Source of the DNA: Phenylobacterium sp. | GTDB taxonomy: Bacteria > Pseudomonadota > Alphaproteobacteria > Caulobacterales > Caulobacteraceae | Assembly (NCBI RefSeq): GCF_019636135.1 | Contig: NZ_JAHBYD010000020.1 | Coordinates: 31,001 to 95,000, forward strand | Length of the DNA: 64,000 bases | Direction: 5' to 3' | Shown: piece by piece, positions 44,123 through 52,856 of the stretch | How positions within the stretch are numbered: the stretch's first letter is position 1 | Layout: each line of letters starts with the position of its first letter | Made by a program: the position numbers and the translations under genes | The notes under the pieces: model-generated | Database searches by the model: none | Told to the model about the DNA's origin: nothing | Seen by the model: only the letters and a program-made list of their open reading frames with translations

Positions 44123-44195
44123 GGCCGAAGCGCTCTTGGATTAGATCCGCGAGCGCCTCGGCAGATGCCTGGAACGCGGGCGAAGCTTCGGTCAT
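43998..44195 (-). CDS. Small hypothetical protein, LexA-linked
   Basis: A 65-residue protein (MTEASPAFQASAEALADLIQ) with PEEARWLAHRWLHRLAQGE in its second half. The 3' 125 bp lie antisense to the end of the neighbouring gene. A GTTC-N7-GTTC LexA box with an adjacent TTGAAG -35-like hexamer lies about 45 bp upstream, which supports a real, SOS-regulated gene. Function unknown. Confidence 0.5.
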   Translation of the reverse strand: MTEASPAFQASAEALADLIQERFGPIPGSDPGVTPEEARWLAHRWLHRLAQGEGQAPDALVAASR

Positions 44196-44209
44196 TTCGG
44201 TCTGCTTTG

Positions 44210-44253
44210 CTAGGTATATAATTGCCGCGCGCCTTCAAGAACAAAGAATGAAC
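44210..44253 (-). promoter_or_regulatory. LexA box and promoter for the small gene at 43998-44195
   Basis: Minus strand GTTCATTCTTTGTTC (44253-44239) is GTTC-N7-GTTC. It is followed by TTGAAG (44238-44233) and, after 17 bases, ACCTAG; overlapping TATATAC is an alternative -10. Confidence 0.65.
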
Positions 44254-44480
44254 TATCTTTTCGGCCGTCGTGGATCCGCCTCGCCGATCACGGACTTGCC
44301 ACGACCCGCGATCGGGAATGGCCCGATTTTCACGTCGCCAGGCAGATCGACGATCCGTTCGCCGGTCGGCGACGTGAACACCCGGATGCGCCGAGGCAGC
44401 CCGATCCCCTTCCCCTCGACCCCCGAGACCGCGATGACCGCTTGGCGGCGCCAACGTCCCCTCGGCCCCGACGGCGCCAA
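44253..44480 (-). CDS. Small hypothetical protein (tentative)
   Basis: About 75 residues from a TTG at 44480. The second half (GIGLPRRIRVFTSPTGERIV, DLPGDVKIGPFPIAGRGKS) reads like a genuine small beta-rich protein. The N-terminus is uncertain. A LexA-controlled promoter lies about 75 bp upstream (44554-44597). No family recognised. Confidence 0.35.
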   Translation of the reverse strand: MAPSGPRGRWRRQAVIAVSGVEGKGIGLPRRIRVFTSPTGERIVDLPGDVKIGPFPIAGRGKSVIGEADPRRPKR

Positions 44481-44553
44481 ACGGTGTGCGCGCCCGCGGA
44501 CGAGGATCGCCGCTCAGCCCGCCGCGGCGGGCGCACTCATCGACGCTGACTGA

Positions 44554-44597
44554 AACCTACCGAATTCGCGTTCGGCCGTCAAGAACAAAATACGAAC
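44554..44597 (-). promoter_or_regulatory. LexA box overlapping a sigma70-type promoter
   Basis: Minus strand: GTTCGTATTTTGTTC (44597-44583), TTGACG (44582-44577), a 17-base spacer and TAGGTT (44559-44554). It is closely similar to the promoter at 53901-53944. Confidence 0.75.
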
Positions 44598-44600
44598 AAA

Positions 44601-45083
44601 TCAGGCCGCCGTCCGCCGCGCCGCAGCCTTGCGGGCCGGGGCCTTCGCCCGCGACGCCTTGCGCTCGGCTGCGCCCTCGCCCTTCCGGCGCCCGATCTCC
44701 GCCGTCACCCGGGCATGCGCGTCCGCGTGCGCCTTCGCCCGCGCCATGCAGCGCTGGTGCAGGGCGCGCAGTTCCTTGTCCGACAGCGTCTCGATGCCGA
44801 CGAACGCGTTCTCGGCCTCGGAGCTCACGATCAGCTCATCCAGCTTGGCCTGGATCGCCTCGCCGTCGCGGTTCTGGGTGTTCTGGATCAGGAACACCAT
44901 CAGGAAGGTGACGATCGTGGTGCCGGTGTTGATCACGAGCTGCCAGGTCTCGGAGAACCTGAACACCGGGCCCGAGGCCGCCCAGGCCAGCACCAGCCCC
45001 AGGCAGACGCCGAAGGTCCAGGGGCTGCCGGTGACCTTGGCGGTCCTGGTGGCGAACGCGGCAAAGGCCTTGTCGAGGCTCAT
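44601..45083 (-). CDS. Low-affinity iron permease family protein
   Basis: A 160-residue membrane protein with two membrane helices (about 22-42 and 48-68), containing WQLVINTGTTIVTFLMVFLI QNTQNRD, the family signature, and AIQAKLDELI. The C-terminal 60 residues are a Lys/Arg/Ala-rich cytoplasmic tail. Fungal relatives move ferrous iron; in bacteria the role is not proven. It lies 3' to the TonB-dependent receptor on the same strand, but a hairpin separates them. Confidence 0.85.
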   Translation of the reverse strand: MSLDKAFAAFATRTAKVTGSPWTFGVCLGLVLAWAASGPVFRFSETWQLVINTGTTIVTFLMVFLIQNTQNRDGEAIQAKLDELIVSSEAENAFVGIETLSDKELRALHQRCMARAKAHADAHARVTAEIGRRKGEGAAERKASRAKAPARKAAARRTAA

Positions 45084-45134
45084 GCCGCCTCAAACGCCCG
45101 ACGTCGCGATTCGTGGCGCCGCTTGCCGCCCATG

Positions 45135-45166
45135 AGGAAACCCCCGGCCGTCTCCGGCCGGGGGCT
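45135..45166 (-). terminator. Hairpin terminator after the TonB-dependent receptor gene
   Basis: CCCCCGGCCG/CGGCCGGGGG, 10-bp arms with a 4-base loop (45141-45164). The T tail on the minus strand is short (TTT). Confidence 0.6.
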
Positions 45167-45221
45167 GAAATGTGCGCCGGGCCCCGCGAGGGAACGCCGG
45201 CGCGGTAGCTCCGATTCGACC

Positions 45222-47969
45222 CTAGAAGCGGTACTGCAGCTCGATGCCGTAGGTCCGCGGCGGCGTGAGCTCGAGGTTCTGCGCGCCGGTCAGGTACTGA
45301 TCGGACGGCACCGCCGGGTTGTTGTTGCGGTTCGAGCCGGCGAGCGCGGCGTCGTAGCCTTCCGTGTCGAACACGTTCTTCACGTAGCCGATGACCGTGA
45401 ACTTGTCGTTCTTCGGCTGGAAGTACGCCCGCAGGTCGACCTGGTCCCAGGACGGGGCCTTGTTGTACTCGCGGGTGAACACGTTGGCGTAGGCCGCCGT
45501 CCGGTAGAGGTACGTCGCGCTGAGCGTCAGGGCGCCCGGGTCCATATCGAAGGTGTAGGCCCCGTTGATCGCGATCTTGTGCTTCGGCGCCTGCGGCAGG
45601 CGGTTGCCCACGATGCTGACCGCGCCGGTGTTGACGTTGTCGTTCACGTCGACCAGCGCGCTGCTCTTCGTGATCTTGGTCGGGTTGTAGCCGTAGTCCA
45701 GCGTCAGGCGGACGGCGCGGACCGGCTGCCAGATGGTGCTGAGCTCCAGGCCGCTCGACCGCGACTTGTCGATGTTGATGAACTGGCCGACGTTCGTGGG
45801 GCCCACGCGGACCGTCACCGGCGCCTGCAGGTCACGATAGTCGATGTAGAACACCGCCGCGTTCACCTGGAGCGTGGAGAAGTTCTTCTTGATGCCCAGT
45901 TCGTACGAGTTGGCGTACTCGGCGTCCGCCTTCGGCACGGCCAGGAAGCCGCCGGCCGAGAAGCCGAACGCCTTGTAGCCGCGGCTGTAGCGGGCGTAGG
46001 CCATGGTGTCCGGATCCGGCTCCCACTGGAAGCCGACGGTGCCGGTCCAGGCGTCCGAGGTGTCCTTCAGGTCGCGGGCGGCGATGCCGTTCGGCCCGAT
46101 CGTGTACTGGCGGCAGACCTGGGCCGCGCCCGTGCCGGTGCAGACCGACGGCGTGACCACGCCCTCGATCGCCCCGGCCGTGCTCTTCGGCGCCAGGGTG
46201 TCGGTCAGGTCGAAGGCGCCGTTGCCGAGGCCCGCGAGACCCGCCAGCGCGTTGCCCAGCCCCAGGGCCTGGCCGACCGCCGGGAGCGCGTTCAGGTTGC
46301 CCAGCAGGCTGCCGTAGTTGGCCGCCGTGCCGGGGCCGAACGCCCCGAGGCCGAGCGCGGCGTAGAGGCCCGGATAGCAGGCGTCCGAGTTGCAGACGAT
46401 GCGCCGGTACTCGGTGCCGAACTTCTTGTCCTTGGTGTAGCGCAGGCCGGCCGTGAACTTGACCGTCTCCGTCGCCTGCCAGTCGATCTGGCCGAACGCC
46501 GCCTGGCTCTCGGTCGTCAGCGCATAGTTGCCGGTCGACCAGGTGCCCGAGGGGTTCGGCGCGGCGCCCAGCACCGGCGTCTGCAGGCTGTTCGGGCCCT
46601 TCACGAAGAAGTCCGCGGTGCTGCCCGTGCCGGTGTACTGCTCGTGGTAGTAGAACGCCCCCACGATCCACTGCAGCGGACCGTCGCCGTTCGACGAGAA
46701 GTTGATCTCGTGGCTGTACCACTTCGGATACTCGAAGTAGTGGTAGGTGTTTTCCGCGTTGACCGTCAGCGGCGAACAGTTGACGGACGACAGCCCGGCC
46801 GCGAACAGCGCGCCGACGTTGGCGCAGAGCGAGCCCGGGGCCACGGGGATCTGGAACGACTTGACGTTCGTCGCGTCGGTGTCCCCGTACAGGTCGTACT
46901 TGTACTCTTGGAAGCCGCCCACGTACTTAATGTCGAACGACGGCATGTGGTAGACGAAGTTCGTCGTCAGCGAGTTCACGTCGCGCAGGCGCACGCGCTG
47001 CGGCGTGTTGGTGTTGAAGTCCCGCGAGTCCGCCAGCGCCGGGTTCACCCGCACGTCGGTCGAGCCGAACTGCTGCAGGCTGCCGGCCACCGGGCCGTTC
47101 AGGCCGCCCGCGGTCGAGTAGCCGAAGGCCGGGTTGTAGACGATCGAGAAGTTGGGGTCGGTCAGGCCGGTCTCGTACGGGCCGTTCAGGTAGCCGGCGC
47201 GCGCGCCCGGGCCGCCCCGGTTGTGCCAGACGAGCGTCTTGTACGACACCCACCATTCGGCGTTCTCGCCCAGGTCGGCTTCCAGTTGGAACTGCGCCTG
47301 GTACTCGTCGCGCTTGCTGCCTTCCGAGGGCCCGCCCGCGACGTTGGTGTAGTAGCCCTTGCGCTGGTCGCGCTTGTAGCCGGAGACGCGGAACCGCAGG
47401 TTGTCGGCGATCGGCCCCGACACCGCCATCTGCAGGTCGGTGTAGTCGTAGTTCTCCACCACGCCGCGGACTTCGCCGTAGAAGTCCTTGGTCGGCCGCT
47501 TGGAGATCACGTTGACGGTGCCGCCGATGGCGTTGCGCCCGTACAGCGTGCCCTGCGGGCCGCGCAGGATCTCCACCCGGTCCACGTCGAGCGGCGGGCT
47601 GCCGGCCAGCACGGTCGAGGTCGTGAACAGGCCGTCGATGTAGATCGACACCGCGCCGTCCACCGAGTGGACGTTCGTCAGGCGACCGATCCCGCGCATG
47701 GACGCGCGGTCGTTGGCCGACTGGTAGGTGAAGCCCGGCGTGAAGTTCGTGAGGTCCTGGACGGTGTTGATGCCCACCAGGTCGCGCTGCTTGCTGGTGA
47801 AGGCCGAGATCGCGACCGGGACGTCCTGCAGGCTCTGCTCCCGCTTTTCAGCGGTGACGACCAGTTCCTCGATCATGTTGTCGCCCGACGCCTGCGCAAG
47901 GGCCGGCTCGGCGATCATCGCCGCGCCCAGCAGGAAGCTGGACGCCAAAAGACATTTCCTGAGATTCAT
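45222..47969 (-). CDS. TonB-dependent outer-membrane receptor
   Basis: A 915-residue receptor: signal peptide (LLASSFLLGAAMIAEPALAQ), TonB-box-like region and plug domain (about 40-160: IEELVVTAEKREQSLQDVPV, RVEILRGPQGTLYGRNAIGG), then a 22-strand barrel ending in the outer-membrane Phe (IELQYRF). The ligand is unknown; the plug type is shared by many Caulobacterales receptors for carbohydrates or aromatic compounds. It is energised by TonB-ExbB-ExbD encoded at about 10-12 kb. A long open frame on the opposite strand is a GC-driven shadow. Confidence 0.95.
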   Translation of the reverse strand: MNLRKCLLASSFLLGAAMIAEPALAQASGDNMIEELVVTAEKREQSLQDVPVAISAFTSKQRDLVGINTVQDLTNFTPGFTYQSANDRASMRGIGRLTNVHSVDGAVSIYIDGLFTTSTVLAGSPPLDVDRVEILRGPQGTLYGRNAIGGTVNVISKRPTKDFYGEVRGVVENYDYTDLQMAVSGPIADNLRFRVSGYKRDQRKGYYTNVAGGPSEGSKRDEYQAQFQLEADLGENAEWWVSYKTLVWHNRGGPGARAGYLNGPYETGLTDPNFSIVYNPAFGYSTAGGLNGPVAGSLQQFGSTDVRVNPALADSRDFNTNTPQRVRLRDVNSLTTNFVYHMPSFDIKYVGGFQEYKYDLYGDTDATNVKSFQIPVAPGSLCANVGALFAAGLSSVNCSPLTVNAENTYHYFEYPKWYSHEINFSSNGDGPLQWIVGAFYYHEQYTGTGSTADFFVKGPNSLQTPVLGAAPNPSGTWSTGNYALTTESQAAFGQIDWQATETVKFTAGLRYTKDKKFGTEYRRIVCNSDACYPGLYAALGLGAFGPGTAANYGSLLGNLNALPAVGQALGLGNALAGLAGLGNGAFDLTDTLAPKSTAGAIEGVVTPSVCTGTGAAQVCRQYTIGPNGIAARDLKDTSDAWTGTVGFQWEPDPDTMAYARYSRGYKAFGFSAGGFLAVPKADAEYANSYELGIKKNFSTLQVNAAVFYIDYRDLQAPVTVRVGPTNVGQFINIDKSRSSGLELSTIWQPVRAVRLTLDYGYNPTKITKSSALVDVNDNVNTGAVSIVGNRLPQAPKHKIAINGAYTFDMDPGALTLSATYLYRTAAYANVFTREYNKAPSWDQVDLRAYFQPKNDKFTVIGYVKNVFDTEGYDAALAGSNRNNNPAVPSDQYLTGAQNLELTPPRTYGIELQYRF

Positions 47970-48177
47970 TTCTGACTGCCTCCCCAGCAGTGCTCATCCC
48001 GAGCGCTATTCGCTGCGCTTCGAAGGGAGGCTGACCGACGTTATGGTCGAGGTCAACGCCTTTGACAGTAAGGCGCAGACAAAGGCCGGAGACTGTTACC
48101 CATTTCACCCACGTCGCCAGAGTAACGCCGATATATTCCGACGTTACGTCGGTTTCGGCCCCGGGCGCGCCGGCGGC
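47970..48177. other. Upstream region of the TonB-dependent receptor
   Basis: About 210 bp. It must contain the receptor promoter. I see no clear Fur box or riboswitch, only TAACGTCGG-type words near 48038 and 48140-48152 in inverted orientation. Confidence 0.4.
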
Positions 48178-48321
48178 TCAGCGGATCCGCGGGCCCGAGG
48201 TCATCAGGTTCAGGTAGAGCAGCGCCACGATCAGGCCGGCCGTGCAGGTCAGGGGCCGCGCCGCGAACAGGTCGATCCCGTGCCGCGCCAGGTCCAGGGC
48301 TCGCGAAAACATGTCCGGCAT
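48178..48321 (-). CDS. Small single-pass membrane protein
   Basis: A 47-residue protein (MPDMFSRALDLARHGIDLFA) with one membrane helix (about residues 23-38, TCTAGLIVALLYLNLM) and an Arg end. It lies between the terminase block and the receptor gene on the same strand. It could be a phage remnant or an unrelated small membrane protein; no family recognised. Confidence 0.45.
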   Translation of the reverse strand: MPDMFSRALDLARHGIDLFAARPLTCTAGLIVALLYLNLMTSGPRIR

Positions 48322-48736
48322 CCGCCGGCCTCCACCGTCGCACGCCCCCGACAAAGTCGTTCTATTTCAGCGCCCTTGACGGTTTCTGAAACGGCAAGCT
48401 TAACGTCCCGCCTCCCCGCTCACCCCGCGCACGAACCCCGCTCATCCCCGCGCACGCGGGGACCCAGGCTTCCTTCCGCCGCGATGAGCGGCATCGAGGA
48501 CAACGGCCGACCGCCCAGCGCGCCGCAGGCGCCCTGTTTTCGAACCACGAACCACACGAAAAACACGAACGCCTCCGGGATGATCCCGCGCTCAGCTCAT
48601 CCGCAGCGCCTTCGTGCCCTTCGTGTTCTTGGTGGTTGAATCCATATCCCATTCCGCTCATCCCTGAGTTCTCAAACGCGTGCGCGAGGATGAGCGGGCT
48701 ATGGCCCTCCCCCCCGACCCCGCCGAGCCGGGACCC
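48322..48736. other. Non-coding stretch downstream of the terminase gene
   Basis: About 415 bp dominated by repeat copy 1. Portal and head genes expected after a terminase are absent. No gene supported. Confidence 0.6.
48438..48645. repeat. Composite repeat, copy 1 (palindrome plus ACGAA block)
   Basis: Begins with the palindrome CTCATCCCCGCGCACGCGGGG, continues through a conserved GACAACGGCCGACCGCCC region, then an ACCACGAACCACACGAA block and its inverse near TTCGTGTTCTTGGTGG. Highly similar copies are at 50809-51018 and 60645-60852. Confidence 0.85.
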
Positions 48737-50104
48737 TCACCCCATCCACGACAGCGCCCCGCCGACCGGCCGCCGCCACGCCCGCCCCTCGCCGCCGTCC
48801 GCGCCCGCCGCCGCGCCCGAGGCCCCGCGCCGGTTCAGCGCGAACTCCCCGAACGCGTCGGCCCCGTGGCTCGCCCGGTCGTGCAGCGGCCCGGCATAGC
48901 TCAGCGTCGCGCGGTTCCACCGCTTGCGGTAGGCCCGCAGCCGCTCCAGCCCCAGCGCGCACCGCTCGGCGTCGAACCAGCACATGGGGATCATCAGCCG
49001 CGCCGCGCTCACCCGCTCCTCCGGGTCGGCCGCCGCGCCCACTTGGATGCGGTGTACGCCCAGCCCGCCCAGCACCTCGTAGCGCGACCGCCCCGTCGCC
49101 AGCTCCCGCACCATCACGTCGTGCGGCAGGTGATGCGCGCCCCAGACGTAGGGCTTGGCCGCGATCGCCTCGCGCACGATCGCGTCCAGCCCCTGCCCGG
49201 CCGTCTCGAAGTAGTCGATCACGCGCACCTCGCGCCCCGCCTGCTGGAAGAACCAGATGGCCGTGTAGTCGTCGATGCCCAGGTCCCAGGCCGTGTCCAC
49301 CCGCAGCGCCGGATCGTACGGAACCCGCCCGACCCGCCCGGCCCGCTCGGCCGCCGCCAGCGCCGCGGCGTAGTAGGCCCCCGGCGCCGCCGCATCGAAG
49401 TCCACGAGGTACTCCGAGGCGTACCGCGCCGCCCCCTCCTCCTCCGACCCCAGCTCCGCGACCAGCTCCGCCCTCTCCCGCGCGAGCTGCGCGTCCGTGA
49501 ACACGTCCGTGTCGGTCGCCGGCGACCGCAGGGTGAACCACTCCGGGTCCCGCTGCCGCGCCTCGAACGACCGCGTCGCGTGGTTCCGCCCCCTGGGCGT
49601 CCACAGGAACAGCGCCCACCCGCCGTTCTCCAGCAGCATCGGCCGCAGGTGCGCCCAGGCGTCCGGCTTGGTCAGCGACCACTCCGAGAACACCACGCCC
49701 GCCACCGAAGACCCGACCAGGCTGTTGTAGTTGTCGGCCCCGGCCACCTGCCACGTCGAGCCGTTCCGCAGCCGCACCTTCATCTCGCCGTCCAGGAACT
49801 CCGGCGCCATCTGCTCCGGAAACGCCTCCTCGATCCGCCGCCTGCCCGTATGCGGGTTCACCGCGTCCCAGATCGCCTTGCGCCCCTGCGACGCCTCCGG
49901 CAGCAGGTGCCAGTAGCCGCCCTTGCGGGCCTGCGCCGCATAGGCCGCCCAATGCATCGCCACGTCGTCCTTCCCCCACCGCCGGTGCGCCACCACGTCC
50001 ACGCGCCGGGCGCCCTTCAGCAGCGCCTCCCACAGGTCGTTCTGGTGGGTCCGCGGCGCCCACGGCAGGGTGTGGGAAACCGACGTCACAGGCTCGCCGC
50101 TCAT
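48737..50104 (-). CDS. Phage terminase large subunit
   Basis: A 455-residue packaging ATPase-nuclease. The ATPase half contains a Walker A-like VVAHRRWGKDDVAMHWA (about residues 38-54) and a Walker B-like SSVAGVVFSEWSL (about 128-140). The nuclease half contains VDTAWDLGIDDYTAIWFF with metal-binding Asp residues (about 268-285). The ATG at 50104 overlaps the end of the small-subunit gene. It is followed by repeats rather than a portal gene, so the packaging module is incomplete. Confidence 0.9.
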   Translation of the reverse strand: MSGEPVTSVSHTLPWAPRTHQNDLWEALLKGARRVDVVAHRRWGKDDVAMHWAAYAAQARKGGYWHLLPEASQGRKAIWDAVNPHTGRRRIEEAFPEQMAPEFLDGEMKVRLRNGSTWQVAGADNYNSLVGSSVAGVVFSEWSLTKPDAWAHLRPMLLENGGWALFLWTPRGRNHATRSFEARQRDPEWFTLRSPATDTDVFTDAQLARERAELVAELGSEEEGAARYASEYLVDFDAAAPGAYYAAALAAAERAGRVGRVPYDPALRVDTAWDLGIDDYTAIWFFQQAGREVRVIDYFETAGQGLDAIVREAIAAKPYVWGAHHLPHDVMVRELATGRSRYEVLGGLGVHRIQVGAAADPEERVSAARLMIPMCWFDAERCALGLERLRAYRKRWNRATLSYAGPLHDRASHGADAFGEFALNRRGASGAAAGADGGEGRAWRRPVGGALSWMG

Positions 50105-50622
50105 TCCTCGCCCTCCGGGAAGATCTCGCGCAGCACCGTGCGCCCCTCGTCGTTCACCACCTTCTCGAACCGGCGCACGCGGAAGACGATCTCCATGCGC
50201 GGCGACTTCGCGGCGGCCGCCACGGCCGCCGCCGCCGACGCACCCGACGCCTTGCCCCCGGCCCAGCGTTCCGGCGCGTCCAGCGCTGCGCGCTGCATGA
50301 AGGCGGTATGGCGCAGCCTGTCGCCCATGGCGCCCTGCGCCGCGCTCCGCGCGAACTCCAGCGCCTCGTCGGCCCGCAGGTCGGCGGCGCCCGCGTCCGC
50401 TGCCCGCAGCGCCGCCGCGAATTCGGGCTTCGTCCGCCGCCAGAGGCAGATCGTGGTGTAGGCGGGGGTATCCTCCAGCCCGCAGATGACCGCCCACGTC
50501 TGGCCTTCGTTGCGCAACGCGCAGAGCCGCTCGATCATCGCCCGCGAGTATCTCACATTGCGGCGTCGCGGTTGAACGGCCGGCGGCGCATCCGCGCCCC
50601 CGCCCCCAGGCGTCTTCGCCAT
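50101..50622 (-). CDS. Phage terminase small subunit
   Basis: A 173-residue DNA-recognition subunit: RNVRYSRAMIERLCALRNEG and a helix-turn-helix (GLEDTPAYTTICLWRRTKPE, residues about 45-70), then a helical oligomerisation region and a C-terminal tail that would contact the large subunit. Its stop overlaps the large-subunit start by 4 bp (ATGA). An Ala-rich segment (about 128-142) is unusually simple in composition. Confidence 0.85.
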   Translation of the reverse strand: MAKTPGGGGADAPPAVQPRRRNVRYSRAMIERLCALRNEGQTWAVICGLEDTPAYTTICLWRRTKPEFAAALRAADAGAADLRADEALEFARSAAQGAMGDRLRHTAFMQRAALDAPERWAGGKASGASAAAAVAAAAKSPRMEIVFRVRRFEKVVNDEGRTVLREIFPEGEE

Positions 50623-51167
50623 GGCGTCGTCTCCTTCTTTCTTTCGATGAATGAATGTCGCGGCCGCCGCCCCCCGGCCCCGCCGCCCGGGATCTATCCC
50701 CGAGGCCTCAGGCCCCCGCGAGGTCCCAGACCCCGCTCATCCCCGCGCACGCGGGGACACGCCCCGAGACGCCCAAAGGTTCGCGCTGACGCTGGCCCTT
50801 CCCCCAAACCGCTCATCCCCGCGCACGCGGGGACCCAGGCTTCCTTCAGCCGCGATGAGCGGCATCGAGAACAACGGCCAACCGCCCGGCACGCCGCAGG
50901 CGTCCTGTTTCTCGAACCACGAACCACACGAAAAACACGAACGGGCCGCGGGCGCGTCCGGCGGCGAGTTCATCCCGGAGCCGTTCGTGTGGTTCGTGTG
51001 GTTCGTGGTTGAATCCATGCAGCGCTGACGCGCCCGCGCGCCCGAAGGTTCGCCCTGACGCTGGCCCTTCCTCGGGGCTCTCGGACACGAAACCCGAAAC
51101 CCCGCCCCTTGCTCCAGGTCCTGAAATCGCGTCCCGCGAAGGGGCGCCGCTCGAGGCGCCCGCTCAG
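50623..51167. other. Repeat-filled intergenic region
   Basis: About 545 bp with one isolated palindrome (50739-50760), the full composite repeat copy 2 and short GC-rich spacers. No supported gene; open frames here are repeat translations. Confidence 0.6.
50809..51018. repeat. Composite repeat, copy 2
   Basis: Same order of modules as copy 1; the second half differs (GTTCGTGTGGTTCGTGTGGTT before the common TTGAATCCAT end). The opening palindrome also occurs alone at 50739-50760. Confidence 0.85.
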
Positions 51168-51182
51168 GAACAAATTGCGAAC
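51168..51182 (+). promoter_or_regulatory. LexA box upstream of secreted paralogue 1
   Basis: GAACAAATTGCGAAC (GAAC-N7-GAAC), 42 bp before the GTG at 51225. The identical 15-mer precedes paralogue 2 at the same distance. Confidence 0.65.
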
Positions 51183-51224
51183 TTTCTTCTCGCCATCAGG
51201 ACGGACCGGGCGTACCCTCGGCGC

Positions 51225-51812
51225 GTGAAGCCCTCGACGTTCCGCGCCCTCCCCGTGGCTCTGCTCGCCGTAACCGTCTCCGCTGCGGCTCACGCGGCGC
51301 CGTCGGGACCGCGTCTGCAACCGGGGACGCCCTATCCGGCCGCAAGACGACAACTCGTGGAGCAGGGCTTCGATCCGGTCCGGATCATCGACCACGGGGA
51401 CAACCTCATTTGCGCCCGTAGCCCCGGATTCTGCCGCACCTTCCCCGAGGTCGAGGAATGCGCAGGCGCAGGCGCCCCCTTCTGCGGGTGGCTGTTCCGG
51501 TCGCGCGCCGATGGGCGCTACTGGCGCGTCGTCACGCTCGGCGAGACGGGAACACCGCCTCGGTTCACCCGATTGCGCTACCATGGCGCGTTCGTCCTGG
51601 GCGCGTCGGACTTGGGCGGCCTGGTCGTGTCCGGCCGTGACGGTCGGCCCGTCCGCTTCGCCCGCCCGCCCCAGCCGGAGGCGAAAGCCCCCCGATCCCC
51701 TCCGGGCGAAGCGCCGCTGCCGCCTTGCAGTCGGAACGGCGGCCACATCCCCTGCTGGGTCAAACCCCCACCGCCGGCACACACCGATCGGCGCCCCCAG
51801 GGTCGGAAGTGA
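51225..51812 (+). CDS. Secreted cysteine-containing protein, paralogue 1
   Basis: A 195-residue protein from the GTG at 51225. A signal peptide ends near AAHAA (residue 25). The mature part has PYPAARRQLVEQGFDPVRII, four cysteines (ICARSPGFC, EECAGAGAPFC) in a FPEVEECAGAG frame, YWRVVTLGE, and a Pro-rich tail with a further Cys pair (CSRNGGHIPCW). This YxxAR...PEV.C pattern is common in Caulobacterales secreted proteins of unknown role. It is about 1.7 kb from a clear paralogue, and both have LexA boxes. Confidence 0.8.
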   Translation: MKPSTFRALPVALLAVTVSAAAHAAPSGPRLQPGTPYPAARRQLVEQGFDPVRIIDHGDNLICARSPGFCRTFPEVEECAGAGAPFCGWLFRSRADGRYWRVVTLGETGTPPRFTRLRYHGAFVLGASDLGGLVVSGRDGRPVRFARPPQPEAKAPRSPPGEAPLPPCSRNGGHIPCWVKPPPPAHTDRRPQGRK

Positions 51813-51822
51813 GCCCTCCGGA

Positions 51823-51905
51823 CCGTACAGGGACTCCACACCCTTTTCTCGGGGACGCCGCGGCCGAGCCTTATGCGGCGGACGAGAAAAGGGTGTGTGT
51901 CCCTG
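51823..51905. repeat. Long-hairpin repeat, copy 1
   Basis: Arms CAGGGACTCCACACCC... (51828-51851) and its near inverse (51883-51905) ending GTGTGTGTCCCTG around a GC-rich centre. Similar copies at 52773-52850 and 53547-53628. Confidence 0.85.
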
Positions 51906-51914
51906 GTCCCTAAA

Positions 51915-52038
51915 CGTCATCCCGCGGCTTGTCCGCGGGACCCATGAACGCCGTGGCGGAAAATCTCACGCCGCCGCTACCGCGCACCATCACCTCTCCC
52001 GTGTTCGATGGATCCCGCGGACGAGCCGCGGGACGACG
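51915..52038. repeat. Paired CATCCCGCGGCTTGTCCGCG palindromes, pair 1
   Basis: One unit at 51915-51950 and an inverted unit at 52003-52038 face each other about 50 bp apart, a REPIN-like arrangement. A second pair is at 53661-53787. Confidence 0.75.
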
Positions 52039-52049
52039 AACGGCGCCGG

Positions 52050-52654
52050 TCAGGTCCCCGCGCCGTCCACCAGGACCACCTCGGTCCGCAAATCCCCTCC
52101 GGCCGACCGCGCAGCCCACGCCTCCAGGGCCTCGCGCCACGCCAGGTCCCGGCCGAGGAAGAGGGTCAGCATCGGCCGGCTGTCGCAGTCGATCCCGGAC
52201 TTCGGCCGCCGCCGCGGCTCGGCCGCCGGAACGGCATGGTGGCAGCGGAAGTGGATGAGGCCCGCCGCCACGATCCTGTTGTCGCGCGAGATGACGACGG
52301 CGGCCTTCTCGTCACAGCTATGCCGGCGGCACGCGTGCAGCAGCCGCGCCCCGTCGCCCAGCCTGACCTTGTCGCCCGGCGGCCCGCTCAGCCCCGCCGC
52401 GACCTGTTCCGCGACGGACCGCCGAGGCTCGATATACGCTCCACGTCGACGCGGCCCGATGAACCGCTCCAGGCTCCGGAAAAATCCGGGATCGCTCCAG
52501 GCCGCATCGCTGGCGCTGTCGTCCGCGCGGTATGGCGGTATGGAATGGGGCGTTCCGGGAGGTCCGAACGGCGAGCGTCGGCATAGGCGTGGCCCGCCAC
52601 CACCATCGACGCTCCAAGGCCGAACGCCCGACAAGCCCCTAAAAAGGTCCGCAC
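52050..52654 (-). pseudogene. Frameshifted Ivy-like (lysozyme inhibitor) gene
   Basis: From a GTG at 52654 one frame gives a signal peptide (VRTFLGACRAFGLGASMVVA, ending GHAYADA). About 90-120 bp later a different frame takes over with SDPGFFRSLERFIGP and the Ivy-type motif LLHACRRHSCDEKAAVVISR, then IVAAGLIHFRC, to the end at 52050. Ivy proteins inhibit lysozyme with a CxxHxC loop. The two parts fit together only with a frameshift near 52530-52570, which could be real or a sequencing error. Confidence 0.55.
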
Positions 52655-52772
52655 GAACAAAGGCCTCGCCCTGCTGGCCACTCCGGAACAAAGATGGTGC
52701 GCGGAACCGTCATCGTCGTCCACTGGCGGCATCCCCGCTCTGCCGAGGCGGCCCGGCAGGAAGCCGTCCAGA

Positions 52773-52850
52773 CCGTACAGGGACACACACCCTTTTCTCG
52801 GGGACGCCGCGGCCTAGCCGTATGCAGCGAGAAAAGGGTGTGTGTCCCTG
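52773..52850. repeat. Long-hairpin repeat, copy 2
   Basis: Arms at 52778-52800 and 52828-52850 are perfect 23-bp inverted repeats (CAGGGACACACACCCTTTTC...). The end abuts the LexA box of paralogue 2. Confidence 0.88.
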
Positions 52851-52856
52851 GCCCCG

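Noticed and set aside
44715..47975. 1086-codon open frame on the plus strand
   Set aside because: It is opposite the TonB-dependent receptor gene and has the Val/Arg/Gly-rich composition of a GC-driven shadow frame, with no domain.
48362..48661. Short proteins read from the ACGAA repeats (for example at 1040, 48362, 50737, 60647)
   Set aside because: The frames follow the repeat words rather than codon use, and differ between copies.
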